Notes: a model not told the origin generated them from the sequence alone. 64,000 bases of DNA from Sinomicrobium soli (GCF_003285545.1 NZ_QLNV01000016.1:25956-89955), one strand, 5' to 3'; numbered from the stretch's first letter, positions 44,810-53,853 are shown. Translations and numbers: made by a program.

Positions 44810-46075
44810 TTATTCGGCAGGATCGAGCCTGCTTATGGTAGTAATGGTACCCTGCTCCACCTGTAACCCTCTTGTGGCAGTGGCACTGGCAATATCTATA
44901 TTGTAGATATAGCTTGCTCCTGCTTTGTCAGTAATCCCGGTGCTTACCGTTGCCCCTCCGTCAGAAACATAGTTATTCATATTGGTAAACACCTCTATAT
45001 CATCCGGTTCGGGAAGCCCGGAAACAGGAGTTACTGTTTTATTATAGGCATCAATAACCCCGTATTTCACCCCTGATGACGAGGCCTTATCCACCCCGAA
45101 TATCCCCAGGAATTTTCCGTTACCCGCATATACGTGGTCTGTGATGTACAGTCCGCCCGTGGCTTCTTCCAGGTCAAAATAATACTCCTGGTCAAACTCA
45201 GTGGTCCCATTCTTTATCCGGGTTACGGCAGAGGGCTTGGTACTGCTGAGCTCACCCCCGGTAGTAGCAGTAGCCGAAGAGAAGGCATAGGCGTCTCCCT
45301 TTTCATCAACCGTAAGTCCGTTGGTAAAATAACTCCCGATCGCACTGGTCCGGTCGTCACGGATCACTTTTTCCAGTTCCATCTCCGGATAGGAATATAC
45401 GGCAATATTGGCCTCATCCGGGTATTCCGTACCCCAGGCATCGTTACAGCAGCCTTTCATGGTAAAATAGGGAAGATAGACCTTATTGCCCACCTGGGTG
45501 ATCCATGAGAAAAATGCGAGTTCCCCGTTTTCCGTGTCAGCGAGTTTCTGAGTGTCGATAACCCCTTCGTCGACGATACCGATACTCTCCTTGTCGCTGA
45601 TATCCAGCCGATACCAATACGCATAAGGCTCTGTAGCATTCCTGGATATCTTGATCATTAATATATCGTCATTGACCACCGCAAAAGCCTGTACGGTTTC
45701 CGACTGAAAGTTTGTCAATTTCTCCAGTTCTCCCTCGGCATTGAGCTCATAAGCCGTTACCGCACCGGGGTTGCCCTGGCCATACAACATACTAAAAAAC
45801 ATATTGTTATGCGTCACGTAGTACCTCCAGGTCCCGTCCTGTTCAACACCATTTCCCCTGGTTGTGATGGTTCCCTGCCCGAGGTCGTCAGCGGTAAGGA
45901 GATAATCGGCCACCGCTTCGGAAACCTGTGGCGTAGCCGCGATAATATATTTGGATTCTCCGGAAGTTCCTCCTCCGTTATCACCACCGTCACCGTTGTC
46001 ATCACTGCTACACCCTACCAGGGAAACAGCTATGCTCATGGTAAAAAGGCCAAAAAAATAAGATGTACTTTTCAT
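44810..46075 (-). CDS. DUF4374 family lipoprotein
   Basis: 421 residues. A lipoprotein signal ends VSLVGCSSDDNGDGG (Cys22). The body starts SKYIIAATPQVSEAVADYLLTADDLGQGTITTRGNGVEQDGTWRYY, the usual opening of DUF4374, and has a beta-propeller-like series of strands. Members are found beside TonB-dependent receptors of iron/siderophore type in this phylum, and a binding role at the cell surface is likely but unproven. It is 25 nt downstream of the receptor gene and is followed by a strong terminator. Confidence 0.88.
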   Translation of the reverse strand: MKSTSYFFGLFTMSIAVSLVGCSSDDNGDGGDNGGGTSGESKYIIAATPQVSEAVADYLLTADDLGQGTITTRGNGVEQDGTWRYYVTHNNMFFSMLYGQGNPGAVTAYELNAEGELEKLTNFQSETVQAFAVVNDDILMIKISRNATEPYAYWYRLDISDKESIGIVDEGVIDTQKLADTENGELAFFSWITQVGNKVYLPYFTMKGCCNDAWGTEYPDEANIAVYSYPEMELEKVIRDDRTSAIGSYFTNGLTVDEKGDAYAFSSATATTGGELSSTKPSAVTRIKNGTTEFDQEYYFDLEEATGGLYITDHVYAGNGKFLGIFGVDKASSSGVKYGVIDAYNKTVTPVSGLPEPDDIEVFTNMNNYVSDGGATVSTGITDKAGASYIYNIDIASATATRGLQVEQGTITTISRLDPAE

Positions 46076-46100
46076 AGTATAGTATTTGTCATTTAATAAA

Positions 46101-48458
46101 TTAGAGAATTGTGTATTTTATCTTGGCTGAAAAACTCCTTCCCGGTTTTTGCAAGCTGAAATTGTCATAGAGGTTCTTGTCCAGTATATTCCTGCATTCC
46201 AGGGTAAATTGCAGTTTATTGTTATAGGTATAGGTCACATTCAGGTCGTGGGAAATCTGTTCGGGTATCCCTCTTTTAGTGCTTTTGGTACCGAGACTGG
46301 GCCAGAAAAGATAGAAGGAATCCACGTACAGCAGGTTATAGCCCAGGCTAAGGGTGTTGCCTTTTCCCCATACATCGGGAACGGTATAAGTGACATCCGC
46401 ATTTCCATACAGATAAGGGATATTCGGGATACGGTCTCCGTACGTATCTTCATCCTTCGAATTGTTTTTCAGGTCGAGGTAGGTGATGTTCATCCCTGCC
46501 ATCAGACGGTTTCCGTACTGATAGCGGATCTCGCCTTCCAGCCCTGTATTCTTCACTTTTCCCAGGTTGTCTTTCGTCTGCATTTCTTCATTGGTCTGTA
46601 ACCTGGTACGGATAAAGTCGTTGGCATCCCTGTAGAAGCCATTGACAGCAAAATAAAGCCTGTGCTGCGGTCTGAGCTGCCACCAGTATCCGACTCCAAG
46701 ATTGTAATTATAGCTCTCTTCGGGCCGGAGGTTGAGGTTACCCGCCAGATTGATGAGGTCTCCGAACAATTCCTCATTTCCGGGAAGGCGGTACGCCCTT
46801 TCGTAAGAGACCTTGAACTGCAGGTCCTCATTCAGGAACCAGGTGCCGGCCACGCCATAGCCCAGGTGATTGTAATTTTTGGTGGCTTTTACATACCTTA
46901 ATTCTTCATTATTGCTACCTCCGATCCGGGTAGAAAACTTATTTTCCTGGAAGTACTGTTTTCCGAACACGGTGAGATTCCAGCTATCTGAAACAAACTG
47001 GTATCCCAGCCCTACTATGTTCTTCAGTGTTTTCTGTGGCTGCTCGTATGATTCACTATCCTCTTCCAGCGTATTGTTCCCTTTGCGGTTAAAGGTGTTA
47101 AAGGTGCTGCTCAGCGTCAGTTTATGTGCCTTGCCGAACTTGTAGTCCCATACCGCATTGGCCAGCCCGTTGTGGTTCCTGAACTTATACAGTGAATACG
47201 AGCGTTCCCCGCCGGGAGTATCGTACTCCTTTTTTTGTCCCAGCCAGTTATAGTCCACATTCACCGTATCTATATTTTTCTCCTGCCCCAGGTTGTAATT
47301 GGCATTTAACCTGAAATCCAGCCCCCTGGCCAAAAAGTCTTTTTTCCTGTATTTCAAAGACGGCATGATAATATTTCCCTTCCTGTGCCATGCCCCGAAC
47401 ACACTTTCTACCCTGGCCCCGGTCTGTATTTCCTTATAGCTGTTGCCCAGGGTTATGCCGAAAAGCAATTCGTCGGCATAGGATTTCTGTACCACCCCTA
47501 TATTGGCGATCACCGTTTCGTTGTGGTAGGTATCGTGAAACCTTCTCACGGTGCGTTTCGGATAGTACTTATTGGTCTCGAGGTCTACGGCCTGCACTTC
47601 CATCTTGTAATTATTATCGGAATAATTCTGATAGGCATTGAGTTGTGCGGTAAAGCCCGACTTTGCCACATATACCGCGTTGACCATAGACCTGTGAGTA
47701 TTAAACGACCCATAGGAATAGGATGCATCTATATGGCTTTTTTTGTAGGTATTGGTTATGATATTTACGGCTCCCCCCAGGGCATCCGCACCCAAACCTA
47801 CAGGCACCACGCCTTTGTAAACCTCGATCCGTTCCGCCAGGTTTATGGGGATGTTGTTCAGTTGGAAGGAAGACCCGATATCGTCCATTGGAATCCCGTC
47901 TATAAACAATTTCACCTGTTTGCCCCGGAAACCGTTGATCGAAAAATTCATTTCGGACCCCACACCTCCGCTTTCCCGCACGCGAATACCGGAAACCCTG
48001 TCGAGCGCATGCCCGAGATCCAGTGTGGTATGATGCAGCTTTTCAGCATCGACCACACTTACATTAAAAGCCTTTTCCTCGATCTTCCGGATCATATTCT
48101 TACCGGAAAGCACCACTTCCCGGAGTTCGTAAGGCGATTCTTCGAGGGTTATGCTGATCCTCTCCTGCCCGGACCCGACCTCTATCGTTCTCGACGCCGT
48201 TTTATACCCCATATACGATACCTCGAGGGTATAGGTGCCTTCTTCAAGAGACAGTTCAAAACCGCCCTTTTCACCGGTAACAACACCGATACCGGAATTG
48301 TGCACTGCTACGGTAGCCCCATAAATACCCTGTCCCGAAGGACCGGTTACCGTACCGCTGACCGATATTTTTCCCGATTGGGAGATCACGGCAAACGGTG
48401 TTAAAACACAGCACAGCACCAGCCATAACTTCAGGGTAATATTATCTGAGAAACTCAC
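46101..48458 (-). CDS. TonB-dependent outer-membrane receptor (siderophore type)
   Basis: 785 residues. Signal peptide (1 to about 26), a carboxypeptidase-like beta domain (GTVTGPSGQGIYGATVAVHNSG..., about 33-110), then a plug with LREVVLSGKNMIRK, SINGFRGKQVKLFIDGIPMDDIG, and IPINLAERIEVYKGVVPVGLGADALGGAVNIIT, and a barrel. This is the classical receptor type rather than SusC: it is shorter, has no SusD partner, and is linked to a PepSY protein and DUF4374. The ligand is probably an iron complex, by association. The promoter region carries direct-repeat operators. Confidence 0.93.
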   Translation of the reverse strand: MSFSDNITLKLWLVLCCVLTPFAVISQSGKISVSGTVTGPSGQGIYGATVAVHNSGIGVVTGEKGGFELSLEEGTYTLEVSYMGYKTASRTIEVGSGQERISITLEESPYELREVVLSGKNMIRKIEEKAFNVSVVDAEKLHHTTLDLGHALDRVSGIRVRESGGVGSEMNFSINGFRGKQVKLFIDGIPMDDIGSSFQLNNIPINLAERIEVYKGVVPVGLGADALGGAVNIITNTYKKSHIDASYSYGSFNTHRSMVNAVYVAKSGFTAQLNAYQNYSDNNYKMEVQAVDLETNKYYPKRTVRRFHDTYHNETVIANIGVVQKSYADELLFGITLGNSYKEIQTGARVESVFGAWHRKGNIIMPSLKYRKKDFLARGLDFRLNANYNLGQEKNIDTVNVDYNWLGQKKEYDTPGGERSYSLYKFRNHNGLANAVWDYKFGKAHKLTLSSTFNTFNRKGNNTLEEDSESYEQPQKTLKNIVGLGYQFVSDSWNLTVFGKQYFQENKFSTRIGGSNNEELRYVKATKNYNHLGYGVAGTWFLNEDLQFKVSYERAYRLPGNEELFGDLINLAGNLNLRPEESYNYNLGVGYWWQLRPQHRLYFAVNGFYRDANDFIRTRLQTNEEMQTKDNLGKVKNTGLEGEIRYQYGNRLMAGMNITYLDLKNNSKDEDTYGDRIPNIPYLYGNADVTYTVPDVWGKGNTLSLGYNLLYVDSFYLFWPSLGTKSTKRGIPEQISHDLNVTYTYNNKLQFTLECRNILDKNLYDNFSLQKPGRSFSAKIKYTIL

Positions 48459-48471
48459 TTTAAAATTATTT

Positions 48472-48487
48472 TTATTTAGACTTAATA
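48472..48487. promoter_or_regulatory. Shared AT-rich motif TTATTTAGACTTAATA (copy 1)
   Basis: This 16-mer recurs with one change (C to T) at 50492-50507, in both cases just ahead of a minus-strand iron-type gene. It lies in the predicted leader, downstream of the -7 box. A metal-responsive repressor site is possible. Confidence 0.5.
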
Positions 48488-48499
48488 TGTTTAAGTTTG

Positions 48500-48507
48500 C
48501 AAAAGTA
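48500..48507 (-). promoter_or_regulatory. -7 box TACTTTTG of the receptor operon
   Basis: An exact TAnnTTTG match on the minus strand, about 42 nt before the receptor ATG. The direct repeats begin 22 nt upstream, so they would cover the -33 position. The same arrangement occurs at 50529. Confidence 0.6.
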
Positions 48508-48529
48508 TTGCCCTATAATTCCCGGAGCC

Positions 48530-48563
48530 TACGTCAAACGGAGTTTTTTATACGCAAAACGGA
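48530..48563. promoter_or_regulatory. AraC-type direct repeats, pair 1
   Basis: TACGTCAAACGGA (48530-48542) and TACGCAAAACGGA (48551-48563) are 11/13 identical and start 21 bp apart, two helical turns, as AraC-family sites do. A second pair with the same spacing precedes the araC gene and its divergent operon. Confidence 0.7.
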
Positions 48564-48578
48564 ATTAAATACACAAGC

Positions 48579-50168
48579 TTATGTCCCCGTTTTTTTTCTC
48601 ATCTTCAGCAGCACCGCAAAAGCGATAACGGAAAGGGAGATCCAGAATATATCCACCACAAAGATCTGGGAGTATCCCGCAGACAGGGAAATCCAGGGCC
48701 AGTTACCTGTTTTGATCCCGGAGGCGACAGGTACCAGGAGTCCCAGGGCACCGCCCAGGAAAAGGGTAGCCCGGTTGGTGAACCCCGTATTTCTCTTCAG
48801 GAGCAGCAAGAGTGCCAGCACCAGCCAGCTCCAGAAAAATACGGTGTAAATAAACCCCTTCCTGTCATCGGGAAAATCATCGGCAAAGAGCTTGACAGTT
48901 ATAAAGGTAAAGGCCGTTACCGGGTACATTCCGAGACATACAGCCATGTATATATGCACCAGCCAGGTATTGAAAGTGCGTTTGGAGGAGGACACATTTT
49001 TCTTATCCCTTGCCACCAGCCATATCATTACCCCGGAAAGGATGACAAAACAGGTGATAAACCCCAGTACCAGGTATATTATTTTCATGCCATACCCGCC
49101 GAAATCCCCGAAGTGAAGGCGTGCAAGCAGATTTGAGGAAGCCTGTATGTATGGGGTATCACCATAAGGGTCCTTTTCGTCTACCGCGATGTTATCACTC
49201 ACCCGGTAGGTGACATACCCTCCTCCCGACAGGGCATCGTTATACGAAGGCACTCCCATGACTTTTACATGCATATTGGCATCGCCGTAGTTGATAAGCT
49301 GCATGCCGTTGATCTCCATATCCGGCCATTTGTCCCGGGCCTGTACGATATAGGTATTATAGGACACGGTCTTTTCCAGGGGTTTTCCCTCAAACGGATA
49401 GTCCGGTCTCTTTTCATACACCATACTCTCGTTCATTTTATCGGCATTCCCATCGAAGAGAAAGTCCTTCACCGGGGCGAGCATCACGGAATAGCCCACG
49501 ATAAAGTACACCCCCGTAAACGCAAACATGAACTGGTACGGCAACCCGATCACCCCCAGGGCCACATGGGCATCGGTCCAGATGGTTTTCCACTTTGCCC
49601 CGGGACGGAAGACAAAGAAAGCCGATACGATCTTATTCCAGTGTACAATGATTCCCGTGACCACGGCAAAAAGAAACAGCAACGACACCAACCCGGCAAG
49701 ATAATAACCCGATATACTGTAAAAATTCAACGGCGCGAAAAAATGCAGGCGGTAAAACAATTCTCCCATCGAATAATTCCCGGTGTAATCTCTCTTGGTG
49801 AATTCTTCGGTATCGAGATAGAAAAAGTTACGCCGCCGCCCTCCCTGCCGGGCTTCCTTTTGAAGGGTAGTATCTTTGGGAGGCGACATAAAAGTGGTTA
49901 TCCTGCGTTCAAAAAAGCGCTGCGAAAAATTGATATCCCGGCTGTACAGCTGTGTTTCCGCTTCGAGCTGCTTCAGTGTACGGTCAAAATCTATACGCTC
50001 AAAATAGCCTTCCGCTATGGGTTCGTTACGTTCCCAGGCATTGATCTCATCCCTCAGAAAAGAAAGGGTACCCGTAAAAAATATAACATACAACAACACA
50101 CTTATAATAATACCGCTGATGGTATGCGTGTGAAAAACAATATTGTAAACTCTCGGAGACATATGCAA
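48579..50168 (-). CDS. PepSY-associated transmembrane protein (iron/siderophore reductase type)
   Basis: 529 residues. The N-terminal RVYNIVFHTHTISGIIISVLLYVIFFTGTLSFLRDE is the PepSY_TM opening with conserved histidines; further helices include VSLLFLFAVVTGIIVHW, AHVALGVIGLPYQFMFAFTGVYF, and IIYLVLGFITCFVILSGVMIWLVA, and four more helices at the C-terminus. Such proteins work with TonB receptors and are thought to reduce ferric siderophores in the periplasm via haem held by histidines. The start is 2 nt from the end of the small membrane gene upstream, so both are one transcript. Confidence 0.9.
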   Translation of the reverse strand: MHMSPRVYNIVFHTHTISGIIISVLLYVIFFTGTLSFLRDEINAWERNEPIAEGYFERIDFDRTLKQLEAETQLYSRDINFSQRFFERRITTFMSPPKDTTLQKEARQGGRRRNFFYLDTEEFTKRDYTGNYSMGELFYRLHFFAPLNFYSISGYYLAGLVSLLFLFAVVTGIIVHWNKIVSAFFVFRPGAKWKTIWTDAHVALGVIGLPYQFMFAFTGVYFIVGYSVMLAPVKDFLFDGNADKMNESMVYEKRPDYPFEGKPLEKTVSYNTYIVQARDKWPDMEINGMQLINYGDANMHVKVMGVPSYNDALSGGGYVTYRVSDNIAVDEKDPYGDTPYIQASSNLLARLHFGDFGGYGMKIIYLVLGFITCFVILSGVMIWLVARDKKNVSSSKRTFNTWLVHIYMAVCLGMYPVTAFTFITVKLFADDFPDDRKGFIYTVFFWSWLVLALLLLLKRNTGFTNRATLFLGGALGLLVPVASGIKTGNWPWISLSAGYSQIFVVDIFWISLSVIAFAVLLKMRKKTGT

Positions 50169-50170
50169 TC

Positions 50171-50470
50171 TTAAACCAATGGATTATTCATTTTACCGGC
50201 ACAGGTTACCAGGGTAAGGAAAAGGGCAATCAGCAGATAAAGCCCCCATATTTTCCAGCCGTTCCTTGCCAGAAAAGCCGTGACCATGAGCCCGACCCAT
50301 AAGATCCCCCCTGCGAAACGAAGTGTCATAAGTGCGTTGCCGGGGTCCAGCCATGCGGCAAAAGCCATAAAGAATGCTTCCGTAATCATATACCCTCCCA
50401 GGAAGCCTGCCGATATCTTTGCAAAGCGCTGTAAAGGAGAATGTGTAAGGTATTTTTTGTTTGGTGGCAT
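50171..50470 (-). CDS. Small three-helix membrane protein of the iron-type locus
   Basis: 99 residues with three predicted helices (GFLGGYMITEAFFMAFAAWL; FAGGILWVGLMVTAFLA; WGLYLLIALFLTLVTCAG). It resembles small proteins annotated beside PepSY genes in iron uptake loci (DUF3649-like), though I cannot confirm the family by eye. It is the first gene of the unit with the PepSY gene, 2 nt apart. Its upstream region has the same operator arrangement as the receptor gene, which supports a shared role. Confidence 0.8.
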   Translation of the reverse strand: MPPNKKYLTHSPLQRFAKISAGFLGGYMITEAFFMAFAAWLDPGNALMTLRFAGGILWVGLMVTAFLARNGWKIWGLYLLIALFLTLVTCAGKMNNPLV

Positions 50471-50491
50471 CGAAAATATCAGAAATAATAT

Positions 50492-50514
50492 TTATTTAGA
50501 TTTAATACAAATAA
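50492..50514. promoter_or_regulatory. Shared AT-rich motif (copy 2), imperfect palindrome
   Basis: TTATTTAGATTTAATA (50492-50507) repeats the motif at 48472-48487. Extended to 50514 it forms an imperfect inverted repeat with TTATTT and AAATAA arms. Confidence 0.5.
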
Positions 50515-50515
50515 T

Positions 50516-50523
50516 TATCTTTG
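50516..50523 (+). promoter_or_regulatory. -7 box TATCTTTG for the araC gene
   Basis: An exact TAnnTTTG match on the plus strand with a leader of about 80 nt before the ATG at 50607. The direct repeats would lie inside that leader, suggesting that the regulator can limit its own expression. Confidence 0.45.
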
Positions 50524-50528
50524 GACCG

Positions 50529-50536
50529 CAAAGGTA
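50529..50536 (-). promoter_or_regulatory. -7 box TACCTTTG for the small-protein/PepSY operon
   Basis: An exact TAnnTTTG match on the minus strand, 58 nt before the ATG at 50470. The direct repeats begin 23 nt upstream of it, nearly the same distance as at the receptor promoter (22 nt). Confidence 0.6.
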
Positions 50537-50559
50537 GGTATAACCTTCAAGCCAGAAAA

Positions 50560-50593
50560 TACGCAAAAAGGAGAAAAACATACGCAAAAGGTA
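50560..50593. promoter_or_regulatory. AraC-type direct repeats, pair 2
   Basis: TACGCAAAAAGGA (50560-50572) and TACGCAAAAGGTA (50581-50593) again start exactly 21 bp apart. They are in the same orientation and at nearly the same distance from the minus-strand -7 box as pair 1. Confidence 0.75.
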
Positions 50594-50606
50594 AAAAAGA
50601 GAGAAA

Positions 50607-51602
50607 ATGCCGGAACTGCATATCGACATCGATGCCAGGGAACAGAACTCGTATAATTTCGGACGGCCCGAAGTAATCCCTCACCATAACGGCAACATAT
50701 CTTTAACCCGCCATATTTTTGACGGGGTGCCCTGCAGGGGGTGGTTAAAGGAAATAGTACTGGAAGACTTCAAGCTCACCGTGGCCGACCTGACCATTTC
50801 GGAAAAATACCGCGTTCATTTCTCCTATGCCAGGCCGACGATGGAAATGTTTTTTGTATTACAGGGTTCATTCGACATGTATTTTGAATGTCAGCCTTCC
50901 TGTATTCATTTTACCCATCGTTCCCACAACCTGCTTTATACGCCCGGAACAAAAGGATATTTCGATACGGCTTCCACGAACCTCCGTTTTATCTGTATAC
51001 AGCCGGAATCCCGTTTCCTGCAAAAGTTTCTGCCGGGAAGTATTATTGCTGACCATTTCCGGAAAAAAGTGAATAGAGACCAGCCCTGCTGCCTGGCAGA
51101 CGGCAATTCCCCGATTACTCCGGATATGGATATTCTCCTGAACGATATCTTTAGCTGCCCTGTGCCTTCTTCCCTGCAGAAAACATTCCTGTATGCCAGA
51201 ATGCTCGACCTTCTGGTACTTCAAACCAGGCAATACAGTGTACCGGAAACGGCAGCGGCAAAAGAATTTTCCCCAGCCGACAGGGAAAAAATAAACAGGG
51301 CCAGAAGCTATCTCTCCCTCAATTTCGGAAAAAAGATCACCCTGCCCGAGCTGGCAAAAAAAATAGGTACTAACGAATTTCTACTCAAAAACGGCTTCAG
51401 GACCCTGTTTGGCACTACTGTGTTCGGCTTTATACACGATCTCCGGATGAGCAGGGCCAGGCAATTGCTGCTGGAGCACAATTACACCATAAGCCAGGTT
51501 TCCGATATTACCGGTTATAAAAACCCGCAACACTTTTCCACGGCCTTCAAGAAAAAATTCGGGGTGGTGCCGAGCAGGGTAAAACGCATGAAAACGGAGT
51601 GA
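50607..51602 (+). CDS. AraC family transcriptional regulator (PchR-like)
   Basis: 331 residues. The N-terminal part (1 to about 220) is a sensor region of the kind found in siderophore-responsive regulators. The C-terminal 100 residues form the two helix-turn-helix units: ITLPELAKKIGTNEFLLKNGFRTLFGTTVFGFIHDLRMSRARQLL and YTISQVSDITGYKNPQHFSTAFKKKFGVVPSRVK. It is divergent from the small membrane protein/PepSY operon, and close to the receptor operon. Direct repeats in front of all three suggest it activates the uptake genes when its ligand binds. It converges on cysN after 3 nt. Confidence 0.9.
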   Translation: MPELHIDIDAREQNSYNFGRPEVIPHHNGNISLTRHIFDGVPCRGWLKEIVLEDFKLTVADLTISEKYRVHFSYARPTMEMFFVLQGSFDMYFECQPSCIHFTHRSHNLLYTPGTKGYFDTASTNLRFICIQPESRFLQKFLPGSIIADHFRKKVNRDQPCCLADGNSPITPDMDILLNDIFSCPVPSSLQKTFLYARMLDLLVLQTRQYSVPETAAAKEFSPADREKINRARSYLSLNFGKKITLPELAKKIGTNEFLLKNGFRTLFGTTVFGFIHDLRMSRARQLLLEHNYTISQVSDITGYKNPQHFSTAFKKKFGVVPSRVKRMKTE

Positions 51603-51605
51603 CCC

Positions 51606-52862
51606 TTATACGATCATCCCTGCAGCCACGGTCTCGTTGGTCCCCTCATCGATAAGGATCAGGCTTCCCGTCGTGCGGTTGCCCCGGTATGAGTCGAACA
51701 TCAGGGGTTTGGTGGTGCGTATTTTCACCTTGAGGATATCGTTCATCGCGATGTCCTTGTCTTCCTCATTACGTTCAAAGGTATTGATATCCACCTTATA
51801 CACGATATCGCGTATCACGGCCTTTTGCTCGTTGGAGGTATGACGTATGGTATATTTCGCCCGGGGCCTGGCCGGGTCGGCATGCAGCCAGCACAGCATG
51901 ACATCCAGTTCCTGTTCCATACGGGGTTTGTTATTGGTTCTCACGATCATGTCGCCCCTGCTGATATCAATATCGTCTTCCAGGGTGATGGATACCGACA
52001 TGGGAGCAAAAGCCTCTCCCGGACTTTCGTCGAACGTATCTATCGATTTTATTGTAGAGGTCAGCCCGGACGGCAGGACGGTAACCTCATCGCCCTTCCT
52101 GAATATCCCACTGGCTATTCTTCCGGCATATCCCCTGTAATCGCGGTGTTCCTCACTTTGCGGACGCAACACGGTCTGTACCGGGAAACGCGCATCGATC
52201 TTATTGGTATCGCTGCTGATATGCATATTCTCGAGGGTATGCAACAGGGTTGCCCCTTCATACCAGGGCATATTTTCGGAACGGTTGACCACATTGTCCC
52301 CCAGAAGCGCACTGATAGGCCGGAAACGGATATCCTTTACTGCCAGTTTGGAGGAGAATGCTTCAAACTGCCGCACAATACTGTTAAACACTTCTTCCGA
52401 GAAATCTACCAGGTCCATTTTGTTTACACAAACTATAACATGCGGTATCTGCAGCAACGAGGCTATAAAAGCATGCCTTCTGGTCTGTTCTATAACACCG
52501 TGACGGGCATCTACCAGGATAATGGCGGCATTGGCCGTAGAAGCCCCGGTTACCATATTCCGGGTATACTGTATGTGCCCGGGAGTATCGGCGATAATAA
52601 ATTTCCGTTTGGGTGTGGTAAAATAGCGATAGGCCACATCAATGGTAATCCCTTGTTCCCGCTCATCGCGGAGCCCGTCGGTAAAAAGGGCCAGATCCAC
52701 CCCTTCGTGTCCTTTCCGCTTGCTGGTCGCTTCTATGGCCTCCAGCTGGTCTTCAAATATGGATTTCGAATCGTAGAGCAAACGCCCTATCAACGTACTC
52801 TTTCCGTCATCTACACTACCTGCAGTAGTGAATCTCAGTATCTGGCTGTTATCAAGTTGCAT
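51606..52862 (-). CDS. cysN: Sulfate adenylyltransferase subunit 1 (GTPase), CysN
   Basis: 418 residues from the ATG at 52862 (MQLDNSQILRFTTAG), preferred to 52937 because the G1 motif GSVDDGKS falls at 15-22. G3 is DTPGHIQYTRNM and G4 VNKMDLVD. The elongation-factor-like beta domains follow. With CysD it makes APS from sulfate and ATP, driven by GTP hydrolysis. It is 19 nt downstream of cysD. No APS-kinase (CysC) domain is fused. Other sulfate genes are not in the window. Confidence 0.95.
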   Translation of the reverse strand: MQLDNSQILRFTTAGSVDDGKSTLIGRLLYDSKSIFEDQLEAIEATSKRKGHEGVDLALFTDGLRDEREQGITIDVAYRYFTTPKRKFIIADTPGHIQYTRNMVTGASTANAAIILVDARHGVIEQTRRHAFIASLLQIPHVIVCVNKMDLVDFSEEVFNSIVRQFEAFSSKLAVKDIRFRPISALLGDNVVNRSENMPWYEGATLLHTLENMHISSDTNKIDARFPVQTVLRPQSEEHRDYRGYAGRIASGIFRKGDEVTVLPSGLTSTIKSIDTFDESPGEAFAPMSVSITLEDDIDISRGDMIVRTNNKPRMEQELDVMLCWLHADPARPRAKYTIRHTSNEQKAVIRDIVYKVDINTFERNEEDKDIAMNDILKVKIRTTKPLMFDSYRGNRTTGSLILIDEGTNETVAAGMIV

Positions 52863-52881
52863 GATCTTCTTCTTTCTTTTA

Positions 52882-53823
52882 TTAAAAATATCCCTGGCGT
52901 TTGCGGTCTTCCATAGCCGTTTCCGAACGTTTGTCATCCGAACGGTTTCCCCGTTCGGTCTGCCTCATGGCAGATACCTCATCGGCTATCTTCTCTACGG
53001 TATCGGCCTCCGACTCAATGCCCCCGGTAATGGTGATATCCCCGAGCGTACGGAAACGGATCCGTTTGGAAACGATCTCTTCGTGCTCCTCGAGTTTGAG
53101 GAATTCCGAATTGGGTATCCAGGAATTATTGCGCCATACCACTTCCCTCTGGTGGGCAAAATACAGCGAGGGGATATTGATCCCTTCCCTCTTGATATAG
53201 TTCCACACGTCCATCTCGGTCCAGTTGCTGATCGGGAAGGCACGGAAATGTTCTCCTTCGTAGTGTTTGCCGTTAAACAGGTTCCACAGTTCCGGACGCT
53301 GGTTTTTAGGGTCCCATTGCCCGAAATCGTCACGGTGCGAAAAGAAACGCTCCTTTGCCCTGGCCTTTTCCTCATCACGGCGGCCGCCTCCTATGGCGCA
53401 ATCTATGCGATGTTCTTCTATGGCATCCAGCAGAGTAGTGATCTGAAGTGCATTACGGGTAGCATTCTTACCCCGTTCCTCAGCTACACGTCCGTTGTTT
53501 ATGGATTCCTGTACCGAACCCACAATAAGCCGCACCCCGAGCTCGTCGATCAGCCTGTCCCGGAATTCCATCGTCTCCGGAAAATTGTGGCCCGTATCCA
53601 CATGCATCAGCGCAAACGGGATCCTGGAAGGGTAAAATGCCTTTCGTGCCAGGTGAGTAACTACTATGGAATCTTTTCCCCCGGAAAACAATATTACCGG
53701 GTTCTGAAATTGTGCCCATACTTCGCGAAGCACGTAAATGGCCTCCGACTCCAGTTCATCCAGATAATTCAGGTAATACCCGTTCCTGGCCGTTTCACTT
53801 AACTCTAATTCCTTTTCCAACAT
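52882..53823 (-). CDS. cysD: Sulfate adenylyltransferase subunit 2, CysD
   Basis: 313 residues. The PP-loop SGGKDS (47-52) binds ATP pyrophosphate. HVDTGHNFPETMEFRD and CAIGGGRRDEEKARAKERFFSHRD are family signatures, and the C-terminal RYRTLGDITITGGIES-like segment (written RFRTLGDITITGGIES here) is present. It catalyses the adenylyl transfer, with CysN. It leads the operon and has a strong promoter upstream. Confidence 0.97.
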   Translation of the reverse strand: MLEKELELSETARNGYYLNYLDELESEAIYVLREVWAQFQNPVILFSGGKDSIVVTHLARKAFYPSRIPFALMHVDTGHNFPETMEFRDRLIDELGVRLIVGSVQESINNGRVAEERGKNATRNALQITTLLDAIEEHRIDCAIGGGRRDEEKARAKERFFSHRDDFGQWDPKNQRPELWNLFNGKHYEGEHFRAFPISNWTEMDVWNYIKREGINIPSLYFAHQREVVWRNNSWIPNSEFLKLEEHEEIVSKRIRFRTLGDITITGGIESEADTVEKIADEVSAMRQTERGNRSDDKRSETAMEDRKRQGYF

Positions 53824-53853
53824 CTTAATTAACTTTAACCGGTGCTTTTTAAT

